From Firmicutes bacterium UBA5201 (GTDB lineage Bacteria; Bacillota; Clostridia; Peptostreptococcales; Acidaminobacteraceae): a stretch of DNA of 64,000 nucleotides. The notes below the pieces were generated by a model. That model made no database searches, was not told the DNA's origin, and saw only the letters and a list, made by a program, of their open reading frames with translations. The number at the start of each line of letters is the position of its first letter. Position 1 is the stretch's first letter. This document shows positions 18,305-27,206 of the stretch, one piece after another. The stretch lies in the NCBI GenBank assembly GCA_002412775.1, contig DHVT01000017.1:1-64000 (forward strand), in the 5' to 3' direction. The translations under genes and the position numbers were made by a program.

Positions 18305-19159
18305 TTACGCCTCCTTTATGGCTTCCTGATAGATTAGATTCCCAATTCTACTCAAAACGGATTCACCTGAGAGATTGGATGGCAATCCATCGCTCATCAC
18401 CGCGATAATGATTTGCTTACCGTTGTGTTCAAGTATTCCGGCGTCATGAACGACACCATTGATCTCACCTGTCTTATGAAGGAATGGTACCTCGTACGGA
18501 TCGAACTCACTTGTGGTTTTTCCGCAATGGATGCAAATGTTTTGCGACTCCATCAGACTGCCGCAATTTCCACAGAGCTTCCAATCCCTATTGATTCGGT
18601 TGTTGATTTGTTGCTGTGAAAATATCTTTTGTCCCAATTGTAACGCCACAGGATTCAAATGTCCATCTTTTGTGAAATGGCTGAAGAGCTCCACCATGTC
18701 TCCAGCTGTGGTTTTGCTGAAAGTGCCGGTTCCTTGGATCATCAGTTTCCTGGCCAGATGCGTATTATGGATGTCCAGACTGTTCATGAGTGAGTTGACG
18801 CACTCTATGCCAAACCTTTCAATCAAGATGTTGGTGGCTGTATTGTCACTGATGCAGATCATCAGTTTCAAAAGCTCGAGCAAATTGTATGACGCTCCGG
18901 ATTCCATCAAATAAAGGATTCCGCTTCCCATGACCTTTTCGGCCTCAGTCAACACGATCCGTTCTTCGAGATCTATCTCCTCATTCTGCCACATGGTCAG
19001 CACCGACAATAGAATCGGAACTTTGATCAGACTTGCGGCGTGATAGCTCCTATCAGGTTCGATGGATACCAGTGTTTCACCATCACACTGTACGACAACC
19101 GAATAGTGTCCTGCCTCCGCGTTCAATAGACTTTCAATTTCCAAAGCGAGTTTATTCAT
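18305..19159 (-). CDS. Beta-lactamase-fold serine hydrolase with inserted zinc ribbon
   Basis: A 284-residue protein of the class A beta-lactamase / penicillin-recognising fold. The three active-site motifs are present: Ser43-LI-Lys46, Ser104-Asp-Asn106 and Lys229-Thr-Gly231. There is no signal peptide, and no ExxLN-type deacylation glutamate is visible where the omega loop should be, so ordinary secreted beta-lactamase activity is unlikely. Just before the KTG strand lies an insert with Cys196-x2-Cys199-x9-Cys209-x2-Cys212, a zinc-ribbon pattern. It overlaps ldcA by 8 bases and precedes alr. I infer a cytoplasmic peptidase or amidase on D-amino-acid peptides. Confidence 0.8.
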   Translation of the reverse strand: MNKLALEIESLLNAEAGHYSVVVQCDGETLVSIEPDRSYHAASLIKVPILLSVLTMWQNEEIDLEERIVLTEAEKVMGSGILYLMESGASYNLLELLKLMICISDNTATNILIERFGIECVNSLMNSLDIHNTHLARKLMIQGTGTFSKTTAGDMVELFSHFTKDGHLNPVALQLGQKIFSQQQINNRINRDWKLCGNCGSLMESQNICIHCGKTTSEFDPYEVPFLHKTGEINGVVHDAGILEHNGKQIIIAVMSDGLPSNLSGESVLSRIGNLIYQEAIKEA

Positions 19160-20126
19160 TTAAGACCCCTTTATATGGTGATTCTGTAATGGTGATGGTT
19201 TTGAGGTCCGCATCCAATTTGACATGCACCCCAAGTGGAAACATCAACTGCGGGGTGTTGTGCCCGGCGTAAAGACCGGTGATGGTCGGTTTCCCCCAAG
19301 GTTTTATCACTTCTTCAAAAATTTCTTCAAGCGACAGATCTTTTCCCCCATAGGACTTCTTCTCTTCTTGTATGCAATCCGTCCATGTCCCGAGAATGAT
19401 TCCAGCGCATTCCCTGAATTTACCGGCGAGTGCAAGTGCACAGAGCATCCTGTCCACCACATAGGCGGATTCATGGACTTCTTCTATAAATAGGATTTTT
19501 CCCTTTGTGTCGATTTCATAAGGAGAACCGAGCGTTGAGATCAATAGAGACAGATTGCCTCCTACAAGCTGACCTTCCGCCTGCCCTCCCACCAAACTAC
19601 CCAAAGGAAACGCCTCAGGGTTCACGATTTCACCCAAGGGTCCTTCACCAAATAAGTTGCTGTGATACGATTCATATGTGAAAGGGTCGAATTCCACTGT
19701 ATCGTTTTCATAGTGGTACATGTCGGATAGTGCCATAGGACCGTGAAATGTGACGAGGTCACATTTTTTTTGAAATGCCATATGTAGAGCAGTAATATCA
19801 CTGTATCCGACAAAAACTTTAGGATGACGCGAAATGATCCCATAATCGATTTTGTCGAGTAGTCTGGTGGCGCCTGAGCCACCCTTCAAACAAATGATGC
19901 CTTTTATGGTAGTATCGCCGAATGCGTCATGAATATCTTTCAGTCTTACATCGTCTGTTCCCGCCAAGTGACCGTGATGTGAAAAACACGATGGATAATA
20001 TACGGGCTCAAGTCCAAGCGCACGCAGCCCCTTTTCCGATCGCCTGACCTTATCCGGGTCTGCGGGTGTCGATGGTGCTATTATGGCGACTCTGTCCCCT
20101 TTTTTCAGTTGTTCTGGTTTTACCAT
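19152..20126 (-). CDS. S66 LD-carboxypeptidase (LdcA/MccF family)
   Basis: A 324-residue serine peptidase of family S66. The nucleophile is in FVGYSDITALH, with upstream LKGGSGATRLL and the conserved C-terminal FIEEVHESAYVVDRML and GHNTPQLMFPLG segments carrying the Glu and His. LdcA removes the terminal D-Ala from murein tetrapeptides in the cytoplasm; MccF members cleave other amides. The start is the ATG at 20126 because GGAGG lies 5 bases upstream; a longer frame to 20186 would cover the promoter. First gene of a five-gene operon read from a sigma-54 promoter. Confidence 0.88.
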   Translation of the reverse strand: MVKPEQLKKGDRVAIIAPSTPADPDKVRRSEKGLRALGLEPVYYPSCFSHHGHLAGTDDVRLKDIHDAFGDTTIKGIICLKGGSGATRLLDKIDYGIISRHPKVFVGYSDITALHMAFQKKCDLVTFHGPMALSDMYHYENDTVEFDPFTYESYHSNLFGEGPLGEIVNPEAFPLGSLVGGQAEGQLVGGNLSLLISTLGSPYEIDTKGKILFIEEVHESAYVVDRMLCALALAGKFRECAGIILGTWTDCIQEEKKSYGGKDLSLEEIFEEVIKPWGKPTITGLYAGHNTPQLMFPLGVHVKLDADLKTITITESPYKGVLNE

Positions 20127-20162
20127 GTTAACCTCCACTAAAAACTTCTCTATGTTATTTTC

Positions 20163-20179
20163 TGCAATAAATATGCCAA
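20163..20179 (-). promoter_or_regulatory. Sigma-54 (-24/-12) promoter of the ldcA operon
   Basis: On the minus strand TTGGCATATTTATTGCA, with GG and GC 10 bases apart as required for RpoN. The predicted transcript starts about 25 bases before the ldcA ATG. It is nearly identical to the promoters at 22166-22182 and 31244-31260. Confidence 0.85.
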
Positions 20180-20218
20180 GTGTCAAATTCGTATGTTATA
20201 ATCTAAGCAAATTGACAC
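20180..20218 (+). promoter_or_regulatory. Regulator promoter (extended -10) flanked by inverted repeat
   Basis: TGTTATAAT (20194-20202) is an extended -10 element for the sigma-54 activator gene. It is flanked by GTGTCAA (20180-20186) and TTGACAC (20212-20218), a 7-bp inverted repeat that could be a binding site for the activator itself or another regulator. Confidence 0.5.
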
Positions 20219-20231
20219 AAAGGAGTAGATG

Positions 20232-22079
20232 ATGCCAGATCTTTATTATGAAAGTATTCTTGATGTAGTTGAAGAAGGCCTAGTGGTCATCGATATGTCC
20301 GGTAAAATCAAAACCTACAATAGAAGAGCCAAAGAAATCACTGGAATATTGCTCAGCCATTCCAAACCGCATGAAAGTGGTCATTTGCAAAAGGGCGACT
20401 TGGTCATAATCGCCGACAACCGGCTAGGGTATGATGATGGCGGCCTTACAGCAGGTGATTTAAAGAAAATAGGTATTGACGACAAGGATATCGCCCAAGG
20501 TGAAGCCTTTGTGGCGATAGGACTGTATGATACCCCAAACATCAAAGGCGTCCATAAAAATTGGCGCAACCGGGCAGGCAACGACCGTTTGATTTTTCAA
20601 ACCCAGTTTGACGACCGTCTGATTGAGGCTGAAATTGATATCGTTAAAAAAATAATCGACATAAATGTCGACGGTGATTCCTTCAAACTCAGGTATTCAC
20701 TCGCAATCGGACATATGGTCGTCTATTCCCACAGCCATAAGGAAGTCAAGTTTTATCAGGCCAGAGGATACAGCATAAGAAATGAGACTGTGGCGGAACT
20801 GTTGGAAGGCAAACCTTTCAAAGCCAAGGGCAATTACGAGGAGACCATCGATGTCATCGACATGCCCATAGGCAAAGTCTTTGATAGCCCTACGCTTCTC
20901 AGTAGAATCGAAACTTGCATCGCAGGCGAGAATGATTATTTTATCAATGAGTATTATGAAATCCACAAAAGACCTACCGTCTGTTCCTTGATGCCCCTAA
21001 AAGGCAATCGGGATGTGCTTTTAAAGCTCATCGATGTCTCCAACATAGAAGCTCTGATCACTGAACGCAACAGACTCATTGTCACTATGGAAAAAACCAA
21101 CAAGTCGCTGGATGTCTCGGTGGATCCGAAAACCGATTGGATTTCGGACGGCATCATTGGTTACAGCAGTGCAATGCAAAGAATCAAATACTTGGCTCAA
21201 CGTGCCGCAATGACGAAAAGCACAGTATTGATCACGGGCGAAAGCGGTACCGGAAAGACATTCATTGCAAGAGAAATTCATAATCTCATGTTCAAAAACT
21301 CCGATCGTCCGTTCATCAGCGTCAATTGCACGGCTATTCCACAGAATCTTTTCGAAAGCGAGTTGTTCGGTTATAATAAAGGCGCATTCACAGGTGCTGA
21401 AAAGAGCGGAAAGGTCGGTTTTTTCGAACTGGCGGAAAACGGCACTTTGTTTCTCGACGAAATCGGTGAGTTGCCACTTGAGATGCAAGTGAAATTGTTA
21501 CATGTCCTTCAGAGCAAGATATTCTACAAAGTCGGAGCCACAACGCCCACGAGTGTCAATGTAAGAATAATCGCCGCCACCAACAAGGACTTGGCTGAAG
21601 AAATTCAGAAAAAGAACTTTCGCGAAGACCTCTACTATAGAATCAATGGGTTTCCAATCGAAATTCCTCCACTGCGCAAGCGGAAATCGGATTTGTTCCC
21701 ACTCATCAACAATGCTGTGGAAAAACTCACAAAAGATTTTGACGGCGCCAGAAAGTTGCTTTCCGGTGAGGCGCTGGATCTCTTGTTGCAGTACGATTGG
21801 CCCGGAAACATACGCGAGCTCGAAAACACGATTGAACTGGCCTATAACATGTCCGATGGCGCATGGATCCGAGAAGAGGACCTCAATTTACCGATAAAAC
21901 CAAGAGCCGCCATGAATCTGAGAGAGCATCTGGATTTTGTGGAACGCGAATATATATTGGAAAAACTCAATGAAGTTCAATATGATGTAAAAAAAGTGAT
22001 CCAAAGCTTGAATATCTCCAAATCAGTCTTCTATGAAAAAATCAAAAAACATAAAATCGTACTCAATCGTCAATCCTAG
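20232..22079 (+). CDS. Sigma-54-dependent transcriptional activator with PAS-type sensor
   Basis: A 615-residue bacterial enhancer-binding protein. The N-terminus looks like the first half of a PAS domain (VVEEGLVVIDMSGKIKTYN). About 200 residues of unrecognised sequence follow, then a PAS-like end (residues about 245-285). The AAA+ domain has Walker A GESGTGKT (336-343), the sigma-54 contact loop GAFTGA (384-389) and the LFLDEIGE segment. A Fis-type HTH closes the protein (YDVKKVIQSLNISKSVFYE). AGGAG suits the second of two adjacent ATGs (20232). It lies between two operons that both begin with -24/-12 promoters, so it is their probable activator. The ligand is unknown; a cell-wall peptide or amino acid is my guess. 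Confidence 0.92.
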   Translation: MPDLYYESILDVVEEGLVVIDMSGKIKTYNRRAKEITGILLSHSKPHESGHLQKGDLVIIADNRLGYDDGGLTAGDLKKIGIDDKDIAQGEAFVAIGLYDTPNIKGVHKNWRNRAGNDRLIFQTQFDDRLIEAEIDIVKKIIDINVDGDSFKLRYSLAIGHMVVYSHSHKEVKFYQARGYSIRNETVAELLEGKPFKAKGNYEETIDVIDMPIGKVFDSPTLLSRIETCIAGENDYFINEYYEIHKRPTVCSLMPLKGNRDVLLKLIDVSNIEALITERNRLIVTMEKTNKSLDVSVDPKTDWISDGIIGYSSAMQRIKYLAQRAAMTKSTVLITGESGTGKTFIAREIHNLMFKNSDRPFISVNCTAIPQNLFESELFGYNKGAFTGAEKSGKVGFFELAENGTLFLDEIGELPLEMQVKLLHVLQSKIFYKVGATTPTSVNVRIIAATNKDLAEEIQKKNFREDLYYRINGFPIEIPPLRKRKSDLFPLINNAVEKLTKDFDGARKLLSGEALDLLLQYDWPGNIRELENTIELAYNMSDGAWIREEDLNLPIKPRAAMNLREHLDFVEREYILEKLNEVQYDVKKVIQSLNISKSVFYEKIKKHKIVLNRQS

Positions 22080-22092
22080 TCCTGAAACCAGG

Positions 22093-22130
22093 AAAACAAG
22101 TCCGGAAATCCGGACTTGTTTTGTTTTTTG
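22093..22130 (+). terminator. Rho-independent terminator of the sigma-54 activator gene
   Basis: AAAACAAGTCCGGA/TCCGGACTTGTTTT stem with a minimal loop, followed by GTTTTTTG, directly after the activator stop. Confidence 0.9.
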
Positions 22131-22165
22131 TACAAGCAAAGCACTCTATTCTGAATATTTTGAAT

Positions 22166-22182
22166 TTGGCACGAGAATTGCA
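22166..22182 (+). promoter_or_regulatory. Sigma-54 (-24/-12) promoter of the oligopeptide transporter operon
   Basis: TTGGCACGAGAATTGCA matches the RpoN consensus (TGGCAC-N5-TTGCA) exactly. The predicted start of transcription is about 55 bases before the oppA ATG. The activator gene ends just upstream. Confidence 0.93.
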
Positions 22183-22249
22183 GAAACAATAGGTAAGCCA
22201 TAGAGAAACCGAGGGGGTTTCCAGGATACTATTTAAGGAGGTTTCACAT

Positions 22250-24160
22250 ATGAAACGAATTTTGTCGCTTGCTTTGGTATTGGTGTTGATTCTGACGGCA
22301 TTTGCCGGTTGTGCCAATAACTCGACTGATGATCCAGGTCAGCCTGTTGTCACACCATCGCCTTCCAACACTGACACCACAACAACTGAACCACCTGCAG
22401 CTGAACAAGTTTACAACACGATCTATTCAGGTGAACTTACAACACTCAATTATTTGATCACAGCTTCTGAAAATGAATTTGCGATCGCAAGTAATCTTGT
22501 TGATTCCTTGATCGATTACGATCAGTACGGTGTGGCACAACCAGCACTGGCTGAATCCTGGACTGTATCCGATGACAAGACTGTCTGGACATTTAAAATC
22601 AGACCAGGCGTCAAATGGTATACTTTCGCCGGTGAGGAATATGCTGAAGTCACCGCTCAAGACTGGGTGGATGCAATGGCTTATATTCTAAACCCAGACA
22701 ACAGTTCCGCAACTGCTCAAATCGCATATGGCGTACTTAAGAACGCTGAAGCCTTCTACAACGCTGAAATAGAAGATTTTGCAGAGGTTGGTGTCAAGGC
22801 GATTGATACTTACACACTGGAATACACACTTGAAAGACCTACTCCTTATTTCCTTTCAATGTTGAACTATGTGACATTCTTCCCTGTAAACGGCCAGTTC
22901 CTTGCTGATTCCGAGCATCGTTTTGGAACGCACAACTCTACACTCCTTTATAATGGTGCGTATATTTTGGAAGTTTATGAGCCACAATCGAGAAGAATCC
23001 TTGTCAAAAATCAGAATTATTGGGATGCGTCAAAAATCTATATCGAAAAAATCAACTACAGATACAACAAAGAAGCCAGTGCTGTCGCACAGGAACTTTA
23101 CCTCAGAGGCGAAGTTTCAGATCTTACTATCTCTTCAGCCATGTTGGATGAATGGATGAACGATCCGGCTAAAAAAGAGCTCGTACGTCCTGGACGTCCA
23201 AGTTTCTATACTTTCTTCTTCACACTCAACTTCAATCCTAACTATAGTGCGGAATACGGACCGGAGAATTGGAAAGTCGCAGTCAACAATCTGAATTTCA
23301 GAAAGTCACTTTTCCACGGTCTCAATAGAACAGCAGCGATGCTCACGCATGAACCTTTCAACCCACAAAACAGAATGTTGAACACCATCACACCGTTCAA
23401 CTTCGTTGGTGCGAGCACAGGTGACTTCACTGAGCTTCCAGCACTTGAAAAATTCACAAACACAGAATCCTTCAATGCGGATCTCGCAAATGATTTCAAA
23501 GCAAAAGCAATGGCTGAACTGGAAGGTAAAGTGACTTTCCCTGTTCAAGTGGTGTTGCCATACAACTCTGGCTCAAGCGCCAATGCTGACAGAGCTCAAG
23601 TCATCGAACAACAACTTGAAACATTGTTAGGCAAAGATTATATCGACGTGGTCATCCTGCCTTACCCACCAACAGGATATCTCAACGAAACACGTCGTGC
23701 AGGCAATTACTCACTTCAAGAAGTCAACTGGGGTCCTGACTATGCCGATCCTCAGACTTATACCGATCCATTCAACAGAGGCGGCAACTACAACTTCCCA
23801 GAGTACACAACTGAGCTGGATGCGAATGGCCTCAACAAGTTTGATGTCTATGAAAGCATGATTGAAGCGGCTAGAGCTGAAGTCCTCGACAACGAACTGA
23901 GATACAACCTGTTTGCTGAAGCAGAAGGCTACATGATCGAAAACGCATGGGTTATTCCTTTCTCTACCGGAGGCGGCGGTTATGTTTCCTCTAAAATCAA
24001 TCCGTTTGAAGGTCCTTTCTCACCATTCGGTGTAGCGGGCTCAAGATGGAAAGGTCAAAAAATCATGGATCAACCTATGAGTACAGAATTATATTATGAA
24101 TTAAGAGAAGAATGGGAGCAAAATCGAGAATTAGCGCTTAAGAATGCTAAAGAGTATTAA
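22250..24160 (+). CDS. oppA: Oligopeptide ABC transporter binding lipoprotein (OppA type)
   Basis: A 636-residue family 5 solute-binding protein. It has a lipoprotein signal peptide (MKRILSLALVLVLILTAFAGC), a low-complexity Thr/Pro/Asp linker to about residue 50, then a large two-lobe domain with the family segments WTFKIRPGVKWYTFAGEEY and LEYTLERPTPYFLSMLNYVTFFP. The length suits peptide binders. The ATG is preceded by AAGGAGG. First gene of a seven-gene operon. The surrounding peptidases suggest that the ligand is a cell-wall (murein) peptide, as for MppA; this is inference. Confidence 0.92.
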   Translation: MKRILSLALVLVLILTAFAGCANNSTDDPGQPVVTPSPSNTDTTTTEPPAAEQVYNTIYSGELTTLNYLITASENEFAIASNLVDSLIDYDQYGVAQPALAESWTVSDDKTVWTFKIRPGVKWYTFAGEEYAEVTAQDWVDAMAYILNPDNSSATAQIAYGVLKNAEAFYNAEIEDFAEVGVKAIDTYTLEYTLERPTPYFLSMLNYVTFFPVNGQFLADSEHRFGTHNSTLLYNGAYILEVYEPQSRRILVKNQNYWDASKIYIEKINYRYNKEASAVAQELYLRGEVSDLTISSAMLDEWMNDPAKKELVRPGRPSFYTFFFTLNFNPNYSAEYGPENWKVAVNNLNFRKSLFHGLNRTAAMLTHEPFNPQNRMLNTITPFNFVGASTGDFTELPALEKFTNTESFNADLANDFKAKAMAELEGKVTFPVQVVLPYNSGSSANADRAQVIEQQLETLLGKDYIDVVILPYPPTGYLNETRRAGNYSLQEVNWGPDYADPQTYTDPFNRGGNYNFPEYTTELDANGLNKFDVYESMIEAARAEVLDNELRYNLFAEAEGYMIENAWVIPFSTGGGGYVSSKINPFEGPFSPFGVAGSRWKGQKIMDQPMSTELYYELREEWEQNRELALKNAKEY

Positions 24161-24166
24161 TCCTCC

Positions 24167-24200
24167 AGCAAGATAGCCCGATTCACTGGGCTATCTTGCT
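24167..24200 (+). promoter_or_regulatory. Intercistronic hairpin between oppA and oppB
   Basis: A perfect 13-bp stem AGCAAGATAGCCC/GGGCTATCTTGCT with an 8-base loop but no T tract. It resembles the RNA-stabilising hairpins that raise the amount of binding protein relative to permeases; it may also act as a weak terminator. Confidence 0.7.
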
Positions 24201-24228
24201 CCATTTTATGACATAAGGAGACACATCT

Positions 24229-25173
24229 ATGATCAAATACGCTCTTAAACGCTCTTTACAATCATTGGGGACACTATTCATTGTCGTAACTGTTGTCTTT
24301 CTATTGATGAGACTAATGCCGGAGGAAGGTTATTTCGGTTCCGGTTTTGAAAAACTTGACGAAGTACAAAAAGAGGCCATTCTAAAGAATATGGGCCTCA
24401 GAGACCCATTGGTCATTCAACTCAAGAATTTCTATATCAAATTGGTCCAGTTTGATTTTGGAACATCGACAACCTATAGACCCAATGTATCTGTCAATGA
24501 AATCATCAAGGATAAGATCCCCTACTCGTTATGGCTAGGATTATCCAGTGTTTTCATATCGATGATTGTGGGCATTGCCTCTGGAATAACGATGGCAAGA
24601 AACAAAAATGGATTCTTGGATAAAATAGGCACGCTTTACATCGTCGTCATCAACGCTGTACCTGCAGCCGTCTATTATCTGTTCCTGCAACTCTACTTGA
24701 CCAAATTTCTCAAACTGCCCATCCTGTTTGACGTGGAAAGACCAATAAGTTGGATCTTGCCGATCATATCCATGTCACTTGGCTCCATAGCGGCATATGC
24801 CATGTGGATGAGAAGATACATGGTAGATGAACTCAACAAGGACTACATCAAACTCGCTAGAGCAAAAGGCATGAAAAGCAAGTCCATCATGACCAGCCAT
24901 GTCATGAGAAATGCCCTTGTTCCAATGGTACAATACTTTCCAGCTTCCATACTCATGGCAATCGGCGGCTCCTTATACATCGAATCGCTCTACTCCATTC
25001 CAGGTATGGGTGGTCTTCTCGTGGATTCTATCCAACGACAAGACAACGCCTTGGTTCAAGCTTTGGTATTGATATTTTCAGCCATCAGCATTTTTGGCCT
25101 ATTGATGGGAGACATCCTTATGGCTATGGTGGATCCACGTATTAAATTCGGCAATTCAGGAGGCGGAAGATGA
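24229..25173 (+). CDS. oppB: Oligopeptide ABC transporter permease (OppB type)
   Basis: A 314-residue membrane protein. The N-terminal transmembrane helix (KRSLQSLGTLFIVVTVVFLLMR) is followed by an external loop and five further helices. The cytoplasmic loop YIKLARAKGMKSKSIMTSHVMRNAL is the DppB/OppB signature that docks the ATPase. AAGGAGA precedes the ATG, and the stop overlaps the oppC start (ATGA). Confidence 0.93.
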   Translation: MIKYALKRSLQSLGTLFIVVTVVFLLMRLMPEEGYFGSGFEKLDEVQKEAILKNMGLRDPLVIQLKNFYIKLVQFDFGTSTTYRPNVSVNEIIKDKIPYSLWLGLSSVFISMIVGIASGITMARNKNGFLDKIGTLYIVVINAVPAAVYYLFLQLYLTKFLKLPILFDVERPISWILPIISMSLGSIAAYAMWMRRYMVDELNKDYIKLARAKGMKSKSIMTSHVMRNALVPMVQYFPASILMAIGGSLYIESLYSIPGMGGLLVDSIQRQDNALVQALVLIFSAISIFGLLMGDILMAMVDPRIKFGNSGGGR

Positions 25174-26138
25174 AGCTAAAAACCCATGACAGATTAGTAG
25201 AACACATAGCCGATGACCTTTTCGAATTCGCAAACGCTGATACTGACAATTCAGAAATTGCCGGTTACTCCAATTACTCTTATTGGCGCTCCACAGTCCA
25301 GGTATTTCTCAAAAACAAGACCGCTGTATTATTCCTCGGAGTCATCGTCATACTTCTTTTATTTACAATGATTCAACCCATTTTACCCAATCAAAAAGAT
25401 CCTACGTTCATTCACATCAATCCGGAGACTTTCATGCAATTTCGAAATATCAAACCCGGTGCTGAATTCTGGTTTGGAACAAATGCCATCGGACAAGACC
25501 TTTGGGCCAGAATCTGGAGTGGTACCAGAACTTCTCTCTTGATCGGATTCGCGGTAGGACTGTTTGAAGTCGTCATAGGCATCATCATAGGAACACTTTG
25601 GGGTTATGTTAAAAAACTCGACAGGATCATCACAGAAATCTACAATGTTTGGAACAACATCCCTACAACGGTTGTCCTTATTTTGTTGACCTATATTTTC
25701 AGACCGAGCCTTTCCACCTTGATCTTCGCAATGGCAATAACCGGATGGCTTTCAATGGCCAGACTTGTAAGAAACCTGGTGACAATCATCAGGGACAGAG
25801 AGTACAACATGGCTTCAAGATGCCTTGGAACACCGACTTATCGCATACTGACAAAAAATATGCTGCCATATCTCGTATCGGTCATCATGCTTAGAGTTGC
25901 CCTCGCAATCCCTATGGCGATCGGTGCAGAAGTCTTTCTTACCTATATCGGTTTGGGACTCCCTGTTCAGATTCCATCCCTTGGCAATCTTGTCAATGAG
26001 GGTAGAGTCCTTATGATGAGTCAATCGTTACGTTATCAGCTGTTCTTTCCGGCAATCGTCATTTCAATGATTACAATATCTTTTTACGTGATGGGAAATG
26101 CATTTGCTGATGCCGCCGATCCTAAAAACCATGTATAG
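25170..26138 (+). CDS. oppC: Oligopeptide ABC transporter permease (OppC type)
   Basis: A 322-residue permease with a long N-terminal cytoplasmic tail (about 45 residues), a first membrane helix and the C-terminal five-helix transport domain. The docking loop (REYNMASRCLGTPTYRILTKNMLP) diverges somewhat from the usual EYVxAAR sequence but is in place. It starts at GGAGG-spaced ATG 25170, overlapping oppB by 4 bases, and pairs with OppB. Confidence 0.92.
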   Translation: MKLKTHDRLVEHIADDLFEFANADTDNSEIAGYSNYSYWRSTVQVFLKNKTAVLFLGVIVILLLFTMIQPILPNQKDPTFIHINPETFMQFRNIKPGAEFWFGTNAIGQDLWARIWSGTRTSLLIGFAVGLFEVVIGIIIGTLWGYVKKLDRIITEIYNVWNNIPTTVVLILLTYIFRPSLSTLIFAMAITGWLSMARLVRNLVTIIRDREYNMASRCLGTPTYRILTKNMLPYLVSVIMLRVALAIPMAIGAEVFLTYIGLGLPVQIPSLGNLVNEGRVLMMSQSLRYQLFFPAIVISMITISFYVMGNAFADAADPKNHV

Positions 26139-26147
26139 GAGGCCAAT

Positions 26148-27206
26148 ATGACAAGTATAGACAGAACTCTTGAACCCATACTCGAACTAAAAGACCTCGT
26201 CATCAAATTCAATTTGAGAGGCAAGACATTGACCGCCATAAGAAGCGCCTCTTTGGAACTTTACAAGGGCGAAAGCTTGGCGATAGTAGGTGAATCCGGA
26301 TCTGGAAAATCAGTGCTCACAAAATCCTGTATGGGACTTTTAGATGCAAATGGATGGATCGACTCCGGTGAAATCATCTACAAAGGGAACAACATGTCCA
26401 CATTCAAAGTCGAAAAAGATTGGCTCAAAATAAGAGGAAAAGAGATCGCAATGGTCTTTCAAGATCCAATGACCTCGCTCAACCCGCTCAAAACCATAGG
26501 CAAGCAAGTTCAGGAAACTCTTGAGTTGCATCAGAAGTATTTGAACAAAGGCGACGCCAAGACGGCCACTTATGAACTATTGACCAGTGTTGGCATCGAC
26601 AATCCCGAAAAAAGATACAAGCAGTACCCACATGAGTTTTCTGGTGGTATGAGACAAAGGATTGTCATCGCAATCGCCGTGGCATGCAGACCTGAAATTC
26701 TGATTTGCGACGAACCCACAACAGCTCTTGACGTGACCATACAGGCTCAGATCATAGAACTTTTGGAAAGTCTTCAGCGCGTTTACGACCTGACCATCAT
26801 TTACATCACTCACGACCTCGGCGTTGTGGCCCACGTCGCAGATAGAGTTGCAGTCATGTATGCGGGTGAAATCGTGGAAGTCGGCACAGCCGATGAGATC
26901 TTTTATGAACCTATACATCCTTACACCAACGCACTGCTCAGCTCATTGCCACAACTCGGCGTTAAAGGAGAAGATCTGAGCGCCATAAAAGGAACACCTC
27001 CAAATTTGTTCAAGACCATAAAAGGTGACGCATTCGCACCCAGAAATCCAAATGCGCTTAAAGTGGATTTTCTGCACGAACCACCGATGGTCCAGGTTTC
27101 ACCGACACACAAGGCCAAAACATGGCTTTTAGACCCTCGTGCTCCTAAAGTACCAGTCTCGGAAAATGTCATCAGGCTTAAAAACGAATGGGGGTCAAAC
27201 GAATGA
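26148..27206 (+). CDS. oppD: Oligopeptide ABC transporter ATPase (OppD type)
   Basis: A 352-residue ATPase with Walker A GESGSGKSVLTKS, Q-loop VFQDPMTSLNPL, signature FSGGMRQRIVIAIA, Walker B ILICDEPTTALDVT and the OppD C-terminal peptide-transporter extension (HPYTNALLSSLPQL and beyond). It energises the importer with OppF. AGGAGG precedes the ATG, and its stop overlaps the oppF start. Confidence 0.93.
   Translation: MTSIDRTLEPILELKDLVIKFNLRGKTLTAIRSASLELYKGESLAIVGESGSGKSVLTKSCMGLLDANGWIDSGEIIYKGNNMSTFKVEKDWLKIRGKEIAMVFQDPMTSLNPLKTIGKQVQETLELHQKYLNKGDAKTATYELLTSVGIDNPEKRYKQYPHEFSGGMRQRIVIAIAVACRPEILICDEPTTALDVTIQAQIIELLESLQRVYDLTIIYITHDLGVVAHVADRVAVMYAGEIVEVGTADEIFYEPIHPYTNALLSSLPQLGVKGEDLSAIKGTPPNLFKTIKGDAFAPRNPNALKVDFLHEPPMVQVSPTHKAKTWLLDPRAPKVPVSENVIRLKNEWGSNE

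Noticed and set aside
21021..21488. A 155-residue minus-strand frame opposite the sigma-54 activator AAA+ domain
   Set aside because: It is antisense to highly conserved motifs, with no domain recognised.
22128..22135. TTGTACAA palindrome upstream of the Opp promoter as an activator-binding site
   Set aside because: It is short, overlaps the end of a terminator, and has no counterpart at the other two sigma-54 promoters. The activator-binding sites could not be identified.
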